DNA from: SSSZ01 sp016790965
Lineage (GTDB): Bacteria; Pseudomonadota; Gammaproteobacteria; Burkholderiales; Rhodocyclaceae
Direction of reading: 5' to 3'
NCBI GenBank assembly: GCA_016790965.1
Contig: JAEUNZ010000029.1
Location: 1 to 64,000, forward strand
DNA: 64,000 nt
The position numbers and the translations under genes are program-made. Under the pieces are notes generated by a model. It was not told where the DNA came from and made no database searches. It was given only the letters and a program-made list of their open reading frames with translations. Positions 58,622-64,000 of this stretch are shown in pieces. Numbering within the stretch: position 1 is the first letter of the stretch; every line of letters starts with the position of its first letter.

Positions 58622-61528
58622 TCAGGTGGCGGCCAGAAAGCGGGCCGCTTCCTCGGGGAGCTGCGGGCGGGCGAAGAGGTAGCCCTGGCCGACGGTGCAG
58701 CCCATGGCCAGGAGAGTGTCGCGCTGGGCCTCGGTTTCGATGCCCTCGGCGACGATTTCCAGGCCCAGCGTCTGGCCCAGGGCAACGATGGTCCGGGCGA
58801 TGGCGGCGTCTTCGGCATTGGTGCACAGGTCACGCACGAAGCTGCGATCGATCTTCAGGGTATCGAGGGGCAGCCGCTTCAGGTAACTGAGCGACGAATA
58901 ACCGGTGCCGAAGTCGTCCACGGCAATGCGTGTCCCCAGGGCGTGAAGGCGCTCCAGCGTGGCGATGGCCTTTTCCGGGTCTGACATCACGGTCGATTCC
59001 GTCACCTCAAGTTCAAGGCTGGTGGCGGGAATTCCGGCTTCCTCCAGGTGGTGCTGAATGGTGTCCAGTAGTTGCACGTCGCCGAACTGGCGAGGCGAGA
59101 GGTTGATGGCCACGTCCGGTACTGCATACCCGGCTTCGCGCCACAGGCGCATTTGCCGGCAGCTTGCGGAGATGACCCAGTTGCCGAGGGCAACGATGAG
59201 CCCCGAGTCTTCGGCGATGGGAATGAATTCGGCGGGGGAAAGCGGGCCCAGTTCGGGGTGGTTCCAGCGGACGAGGGCTTCGAGGCCGAGGGTGCGTCCG
59301 GTTTCCAGGTCGATCTTGGGTTGAAACGCCAGGTGGAATCCATCCCCGGCCTGCAGGCAGCGGCGTAGCGCGGTTTCCATGGCCATGCGTGTTGCGCTGC
59401 GCCGATTCATCTCGGGGTCGAAGAAGCGAAAGGTGCCACGGCCGTCGGCCTTGGCCTGGTACATGGCCATGTCGGCATGCTTGACGAGGGTGGAAGGGTC
59501 CTGCGCGTCCTGGGGATAAAGGGCGATTCCGACGCTACCTCCGGTATGGATTTCCTGCCCGGCAAGATGAAGGGGCTGGGCCAGGGCCTGGTTGATGCGC
59601 TCCGCAGTGTGGGCAATCTCGGCGGCGTCGGTGAAGTCGGCCAGGATGACTACGAATTCGTCACCGCCGGTGCGCGCCACGGTGTCGCTCTGGCGCAGGC
59701 AAGCCACCAGCCGACGGGCGATCTCCTGCAATAGTTGGTCGCCGACGTCGTGACCGAGGCTGTCGTTGACGAGCTTGAAATTGTCCAGGTCAAGCACCAT
59801 GGCGGCCACAGCGCCACCGTCACGGGCAGCGAGGTCCATGGCGTGCCCCAGGCGGTCCTGCAGAAGCGAGCGGTTGGGCAGGCCGGTCAGGGCGTCGTGA
59901 TAGGCCTGGTGGCGCAGGCGCTCGTCCTTGTGGTGCAATTCGGTCACATCGTTGAAGACGGCGACGTAACGCAAAGGTTTACCCGCTTGATCGGGAACGA
60001 CACTGATGGTTTGCCACTCCAGAAAGGCTTCGCCGTCCTTGCGCCGATTCCAGACCTGACCCTCCCAGTATCCTTTGGTACGCAATTCGTCCCACATGGA
60101 GGCGTAGAACTCTGCTGGATGGTGGTCAGACTTGAGGAGCCGCGGCGTGCGGCCTACGGCTTCATCCGCCCTGTATCCGGTGATGCTCGAAAACGCGGGG
60201 TTGACCGAGATGATGGTGCCCTGCGTATCGGTGACCATGATGCCTTCCGCGGTATTCTCGAAGACGCTGGCAGCCAGCCGCAATTCGGCTGTGCGCTCGG
60301 AGACCCGCTGCTCAAGCCTGGAATTGATCAGGGAGAGTTCATCGTGCGCCTGGGTCAGTTGGTCGGTGAGTCGCTGCGTCCCGATGAGGCTTTCGCGAAA
60401 GGCGAGGAGGGCCTGGTAAATGGGCTGGGTTTCGCCGGGAAAGTCAGCGGCGCGAAATTCCACGCCGGTATTCCCCTGCGCGAGGGATTGCAGGGCCCGG
60501 GAGGACGTGGCCAGCGTATCCCGAATCCCTCTGGCGATGCCATACCCGATTCCCAGGATGGAGGCCAGAAAGAGGACCGCTAGGGCCGCGGTCAGGCGGA
60601 GGCTGCCCAATGCTTCGCGATAATCCGCCTCGCTGGTGGCGACAATCCTCTCTTCCACCGTGCGGGCGATGCCGTCCAGATCGTCGATCAAGTGTGAAAC
60701 CGTAACAAACCAGTAGGCCCCGCCGGGGCTTTCGACCCGGTGTCCAGGCCCGGTACGGGCAACGTCGGTGCGCAATCGCTCGACTTCCTGCATGGCAGGG
60801 CTGGCCAGGACCGAGCGCAGACGCTCCGCCAGATCCGGCGGCGCATACTCGGAAAATTGCGCAAGGTGAGCGTGCTGCGCACCGACAGTGGCGAGGAAGC
60901 GCTGCAAGAGGGAGGCGTCGAAGGTGTTGGAGGAAAAACCGAGGGAACCCGCCGCCCGGTGCTGACCGAGGCTCTCCTTCGCCTGGATGAGGCCTACATA
61001 GGCCGAAACCAGGGTGGCAAGGTCTGCGTCGCTGGCCATGCGGCCAAACTTGACCAGGGTCCGCAGGAGAAGCGCGTTGGTGTCCGTGTAATACGCCGTG
61101 GGTGCCTGAAGGTCCGCGACCTGGGTCGTTGCACGGTGTCTCTGCTCTTCGAGCTGGCCCAGGGCACCCATCGCCATGTCGATATCTCGCCGCAGACCCG
61201 GGTCGAATACCCGGTCACGGGATGTCTTGATGAAGCGGCTCCAGGCGCCAAGTGCAATATCGGTGCTTTGGCGGGCCGCCTCCATTTCGGTGCGGAACTG
61301 GCGCCCCTGGCTCCCCAGGTAGGTCGCCGTGGTCCCCCGCTCCGCAGCAAGCCGGTGGATCAGGGCACCGCCGACCTGGGCGAGGTCCGCCATGGCTCTG
61401 ACTCGGCCGAGTTCCTCCACCTGGCGGCGCTTGCCGTCGAAGTGGACGACCGTTACGACGAACAGCGCGATGGCTGGCAAGGCGACGGCCAGATGGATGC
61501 GTGTCGAAAGACGCAATCGGCTGAGCAT
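58622..61528 (-). CDS. NIT-PAS-GGDEF-EAL signalling protein
   Basis: The 968-residue inner-membrane c-di-GMP protein has TM helix 1 (about 12-30) and a periplasmic region (about 40-305) resembling the nitrate/nitrite-sensing NIT domain. TM helix 2 (about 310-332) and a HAMP-like linker (333-385) follow, then PAS (about 420-545, VFENTAEGIMVTDTQGTI), GGDEF (about 550-705, RTGGDEFVVI intact) and EAL (about 715-965, GLEALVRW and DDFGTGYSSL intact). Both catalytic motifs look complete, so it could make or degrade c-di-GMP. No clear ribosome site is visible before ATG at 61528. Confidence 0.9.
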   Translation of the reverse strand: MLSRLRLSTRIHLAVALPAIALFVVTVVHFDGKRRQVEELGRVRAMADLAQVGGALIHRLAAERGTTATYLGSQGRQFRTEMEAARQSTDIALGAWSRFIKTSRDRVFDPGLRRDIDMAMGALGQLEEQRHRATTQVADLQAPTAYYTDTNALLLRTLVKFGRMASDADLATLVSAYVGLIQAKESLGQHRAAGSLGFSSNTFDASLLQRFLATVGAQHAHLAQFSEYAPPDLAERLRSVLASPAMQEVERLRTDVARTGPGHRVESPGGAYWFVTVSHLIDDLDGIARTVEERIVATSEADYREALGSLRLTAALAVLFLASILGIGYGIARGIRDTLATSSRALQSLAQGNTGVEFRAADFPGETQPIYQALLAFRESLIGTQRLTDQLTQAHDELSLINSRLEQRVSERTAELRLAASVFENTAEGIMVTDTQGTIISVNPAFSSITGYRADEAVGRTPRLLKSDHHPAEFYASMWDELRTKGYWEGQVWNRRKDGEAFLEWQTISVVPDQAGKPLRYVAVFNDVTELHHKDERLRHQAYHDALTGLPNRSLLQDRLGHAMDLAARDGGAVAAMVLDLDNFKLVNDSLGHDVGDQLLQEIARRLVACLRQSDTVARTGGDEFVVILADFTDAAEIAHTAERINQALAQPLHLAGQEIHTGGSVGIALYPQDAQDPSTLVKHADMAMYQAKADGRGTFRFFDPEMNRRSATRMAMETALRRCLQAGDGFHLAFQPKIDLETGRTLGLEALVRWNHPELGPLSPAEFIPIAEDSGLIVALGNWVISASCRQMRLWREAGYAVPDVAINLSPRQFGDVQLLDTIQHHLEEAGIPATSLELEVTESTVMSDPEKAIATLERLHALGTRIAVDDFGTGYSSLSYLKRLPLDTLKIDRSFVRDLCTNAEDAAIARTIVALGQTLGLEIVAEGIETEAQRDTLLAMGCTVGQGYLFARPQLPEEAARFLAAT

Positions 61529-61830
61529 GAGGTGGTTTCAGGGGGAAGACCGGCGGACATCATAAACCCGAAGTCCAGGCAGGGCGTTCAGGGAGTTCCT
61601 GATTGCCGTCGCTGCGCCGCGGTGCGGAGGGTTCGGGGCATGTCGGTGGTTGAGCCGTCGCGTGGCGGAGTGGGCAAGCATGCGGTTCGGGCTATCGTCC
61701 CCAGGCATTCAGCGCGTGGAGCGCCTTTCGCGACCTTTGCATCGCCTGGGTGTTACGGTGCTACCGGCTTCATCTGCCACTGCACGTCCCCGCGTCGCCA
61801 CGCGAGCTCGTCTGGCAGGCCTACCGCAAG
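61529..61830. other. Gap between GGDEF/EAL gene and smpB
   Basis: About 300 bases hold no convincing gene, tRNA or tmRNA that I could see. The minus-strand sequence near 61559-61564 gives a -10-like TATGAT, which may belong to the GGDEF/EAL promoter, but no good -35 is evident. Otherwise I see nothing in it. Confidence 0.35.
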
Positions 61831-62280
61831 TTACCGCACCCGTTCCTTCATCGCTCGGGCGGCCTCGCGCTTGGAATCCTTCTCTTGGGCGTCGGCGCGT
61901 TTGTCATATTGTTTCTTTCCCTTGGCCAGACCGATCTCGGCCTTGATGCGGCCCCGGGTGAAGTGCAGGTCGAGGGGGATCAGGGTGTAGCCGGCCCGTT
62001 CGACCTTGCCGATGAGCTTCATGATCTCCCGGTTGTGGAGAAGCAATTTGCGCGTTCGCGTTGCATCCGGGTGGATGTGGGTAGAGGCCGTGGAGAGCGG
62101 CGTCAGGTGCATGCCGACGATAAAGATTTCACCGCTCTTGATGACGACGTAGGCTTCCTTGATATTGACCCTGCCATCGCGGATGGACTTCACCTCCCAG
62201 CCTTCGAGGGCAAGGCCGGCCTCGTATTTTTCCTCGACGAAGTAATCGTGGAAGGCTTTTTTGTTGACCGTGATGCTCAT
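61831..62280 (-). CDS. smpB: SsrA (tmRNA)-binding protein
   Basis: The 149-residue protein is needed for tmRNA rescue of stalled ribosomes. The beta-barrel core includes GLALEGWEVKSIRDGRVNIK, LLLHNREI and PLDLHFTRGRIKAEIGLAKGKKQYDKR, and the C-terminal basic tail is present. It is divergent from ratA with 57 bases between, a very common arrangement. The ssrA gene itself is not in the window. Confidence 0.97.
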   Translation of the reverse strand: MSITVNKKAFHDYFVEEKYEAGLALEGWEVKSIRDGRVNIKEAYVVIKSGEIFIVGMHLTPLSTASTHIHPDATRTRKLLLHNREIMKLIGKVERAGYTLIPLDLHFTRGRIKAEIGLAKGKKQYDKRADAQEKDSKREAARAMKERVR

Positions 62281-62337
62281 GCCGACGGTGATCCATTAAA
62301 ATCGCGCATTTTACAGGAATCGGAGAGGCCGCCTTCC

Positions 62338-62784
62338 ATGGCAGTGGTGGAGAAAACGGTGCTGATCGAGCATTCCGCCCGGGAAATGTTCGATCTCGTC
62401 GACCGCTGTGAGGATTACCCTGCCTTCCTGCCCTGGTGTGGGCGTACCGAACTGAAGTTCCGCGACGAATTGCGGACCGTGGCGACGCTCTACATCAATT
62501 ACCACAGCGTAAAGTCCTCATTTACCACCGAGAACGCGAAGGAATCCGGCACCGCGATGGATATCCGGCTGGTGGACGGGCCCTTTCGTCGTCTGGAGGG
62601 GAGTTGGCGCTTCAAGGCCTTGGCCGAAACCGCCTGCAAAATCGAGTTCCGGCTTCACTACGAGTTTTCCAGCAAGATGTTCGAAAAAATCATCGGTCCG
62701 GTGTTCAGCCACATCGCCAACACCTTCGTCGATGCCTTCGTGCGTCGGGCGGATCAGGTATACGGAAGGCCCCCCCATGGCTGA
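62338..62784 (+). CDS. ratA: RatA/Coq10 START-domain protein
   Basis: The 148-residue START/Coq10-like protein has VEKTVLIEHSAREMFDLVDRCEDYPAFLPWC at the start and the C-terminal helix FEKIIGPVFSHIANTFVDAFVRRA. Names in the literature include RatA toxin (ribosome association) and ubiquinone-binding protein; which applies here is unclear. ATG at 62338 is the family start. It overlaps rnfH by 8 bases, as in many proteobacteria. Confidence 0.9.
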   Translation: MAVVEKTVLIEHSAREMFDLVDRCEDYPAFLPWCGRTELKFRDELRTVATLYINYHSVKSSFTTENAKESGTAMDIRLVDGPFRRLEGSWRFKALAETACKIEFRLHYEFSSKMFEKIIGPVFSHIANTFVDAFVRRADQVYGRPPHG

Positions 62785-63103
62785 AACCCTCACCGTCCAG
62801 GTGTGCTATGCCCTGGCCGGCAAGCAGGAACTGGTGCAGCTTCGTGTGCCGGAAGGCACGACGGTTCAGGGCGCCATCGAGCAGTCGGGGCTGCTGGCGA
62901 AGTACCCGGAAATCGATCTCAAGAAGAACAAGCTTGGCATCTTTGCCAAGCTGAGCAAGGCGGATACCCTCTTGCGGGAGCGGGATCGGGTGGAAATCTA
63001 CCGTCCGCTCATCGCCGATCCCAAGGAGGTCCGCAAGCAACGTGCCGCAGAGGGCAAGGTGATGAAGAAGGGGGCGGGGGACAGCGAGGGGGCCGAGGGC
63101 TGA
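62777..63103 (+). CDS. rnfH: RnfH family ubiquitin-like protein
   Basis: The 108-residue protein is of UPF0125/RnfH type, with a ubiquitin-like beta-grasp fold (LTVQVCYALAGKQELVQLRVPEGTT ... DRVEIYRPLIADPKEVRKQRA). Its pairing with ratA resembles RatA/RatB antitoxin-like pairs, but a true toxin-antitoxin function is not established. ATG at 62777 overlaps the ratA end by 8 bases. Confidence 0.9.
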   Translation: MAETLTVQVCYALAGKQELVQLRVPEGTTVQGAIEQSGLLAKYPEIDLKKNKLGIFAKLSKADTLLRERDRVEIYRPLIADPKEVRKQRAAEGKVMKKGAGDSEGAEG

Positions 63104-63145
63104 GTACTCTTTGCACGGCCCCTGGGCAGCAGGGGGTCGGCCGGT

Positions 63146-63610
63146 CTACTTGCAGTTCTCGGAGACGACGCGCCGGGTGCGTTCAAGTTCAGCCTGGCGT
63201 TCGGCGTCGTCCAGGATCTTGCGCTCTCCGTCTGCGTTGACGCTGGACATGCGCAGCCCGGACTCGATAACGGCAAGTTGACGCTGTGCCTTTTCACAGT
63301 TTTCCTTGCGGTTTGCTGCGGCCGCTTCATCTTGCGCGGATTTCTCGGATTTTTCCTTCCCTTCCTGCTGGCGCTTCTTGAAGTCCATGTCCTTTTCCGC
63401 CGTGCTCCTGGGCGCTGCTGCCGGAGCCGGTGCCGCGCTGACCGAAGGCGTTCCCCCCGAAGAACATCGGATGTCACGTGCATTGCCGGGCGGGGGCTGG
63501 TCGGAGACGACTGTGCGGCCCGCGCTGTCTTTCCATTGGCATGTTTCCGCCTGGACGGTGTTGGCGAGGGTGGCGGTAAGGCCGAGAATGACGCAGGAAA
63601 GGGCTTTCAT
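63146..63610 (-). CDS. Exported DUF4124-type protein with coiled coil
   Basis: The 154-residue protein starts at ATG 63610 (MKALSCVILGLTATLANTVQA signal peptide). It carries the short CQWKDSAGRTVVSDQPPP module typical of DUF4124, then a charged helix rich in Lys, Gln and Glu. It parallels the gene at 23615-24229 in layout. The frame upstream of the ATG is not real. It is divergent from guaB. Function unknown. Confidence 0.75.
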   Translation of the reverse strand: MKALSCVILGLTATLANTVQAETCQWKDSAGRTVVSDQPPPGNARDIRCSSGGTPSVSAAPAPAAAPRSTAEKDMDFKKRQQEGKEKSEKSAQDEAAAANRKENCEKAQRQLAVIESGLRMSSVNADGERKILDDAERQAELERTRRVVSENCK

Positions 63611-63616
63611 GGGCGG

Positions 63617-63644
63617 TTTGGGCAGGGGGACGATGCTGTATAAT
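63617..63644 (+). promoter_or_regulatory. guaB promoter
   Basis: A perfect -10 TATAAT lies at 63639-63644, with a weak TTTGGG -35 region about 16-17 bases before it. The guaB ATG is 29 bases after the -10. Confidence 0.5.
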
Positions 63645-63672
63645 ATCCATTTGTGACCTTGGAACAAAGGCC

Positions 63673-64000
63673 ATGCGACTTCTGCAAAAAGCGCTCACTT
63701 TCGACGATGTCCTGCTCGTCCCCGCTCACTCCCAGATTCTCCCCCGCGACGTCAGCCTGTCTACGCGCCTGACCCGCAATATCAGGATCAATCTGCCTCT
63801 GCTTTCCGCTGCCATGGACACGGTGACGGAAGGTCGCTTGGCTATCGCTCTGGCCCAGGAAGGGGGTATCGGCATCATTCACAAGAACCTTTCGGCCAAA
63901 GCCCAGGCGGCCGAAGTGGCGAAGGTGAAGCGCTTCGAATCCGGTATTCTCAAGGATCCCATCACCATTCCGCCGACCATCACCGTCCGCGAGGTGATGG
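63673..64000 (+). CDS. guaB: IMP dehydrogenase (N-terminal part, cut by window end)
   Basis: From ATG at 63673 the frame MRLLQKALTFDDVLLVPAHS runs on without stop to the window end (109 codons). It includes LPLLSAAMDTVTEGRLAIALAQEGGIGIIHKN, the N-terminal barrel and start of the CBS region of IMP dehydrogenase. The enzyme makes XMP from IMP in GMP synthesis. The catalytic cysteine loop would lie beyond the edge. Confidence 0.95.
   Translation, partial: MRLLQKALTFDDVLLVPAHSQILPRDVSLSTRLTRNIRINLPLLSAAMDTVTEGRLAIALAQEGGIGIIHKNLSAKAQAAEVAKVKRFESGILKDPITIPPTITVREVM

Noticed and set aside
61529..61830. tRNA or tmRNA gene upstream of smpB
   Set aside because: Short tRNA-like words near 61660-61720 do not fold into a cloverleaf, and no tmRNA tag sequence is seen.
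62338..63103. ratA-rnfH as a toxin-antitoxin system
   Set aside because: The pair is widespread and conserved next to smpB as housekeeping genes; sequence alone does not support a toxin-antitoxin role.

Overview
The window is chromosomal DNA from a GC-rich Gram-negative bacterium, most likely a betaproteobacterium of the Rhodocyclales. This placement is inferred from the gene order smc-zipA-ligA, from the long rpsB-tsf-pyrH-frr-uppS-cdsA-dxr-rseP-bamA-skp-lpxD-fabZ-lpxA-lpxB-rnhB operon, and from the smpB/ratA/rnfH/guaB block. No 16S or tRNA gene is present to confirm it.

Region 1 (1-2400) is accessory and lower in GC. It looks like the decayed head of a chromosomal integron. An intI fragment keeps only the N-terminal conserved block. 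A promoter with a LexA-like box lies upstream of it, three attC-like sites separate small minus-strand cassettes (a four-helix membrane protein, a WGR-like protein and a doubtful small ORF), and a transposase start runs off the left edge. Region 2 (2350-7000) is a tripartite efflux operon (TolC-like channel, MacA-like adaptor, separate ABC ATPase and FtsX-like permease) behind a palindromic operator. Region 3 (7000-9400) has a hemerythrin behind an FNR/Dnr-type box and a convergent three-gene operon (nucleoside deaminase, small exported protein, CapA-like protein).

Region 4 (9460-24570) carries smc-zipA-ligA, galU, a purine/methylthioinosine salvage group and a cluster of a Kef-like antiporter, a YbdK-type carboxylate-amine ligase and a class I amidotransferase-like hydrolase. 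Three near-perfect palindromic elements of 161-168 bp, each centred on the same small hairpin, sit between these genes. A fourth, unrelated 237-bp element with 19-bp inverted ends lies beside glnD.

Region 5 (24570-44430) holds glnD-map, rfbD and the translation/envelope operon from rpsB to a SpoU-family methyltransferase. Region 6 (44410-58590) is a three-carbon metabolism block: ppsR, an ankyrin lipoprotein, ppc, uspA, a D-lactate dehydrogenase-type FAD/Fe-S protein, lutA-lutC-lutB, a divergent FadR-family regulator and ppsA. Two matching FadR-type operators lie in the lutA/regulator gap. Together these genes would take lactate to pyruvate, PEP and oxaloacetate. Region 7 (58590-64000) has a NIT-PAS-GGDEF-EAL signalling protein, smpB, ratA, rnfH, a small DUF4124-type exported protein and the start of guaB.
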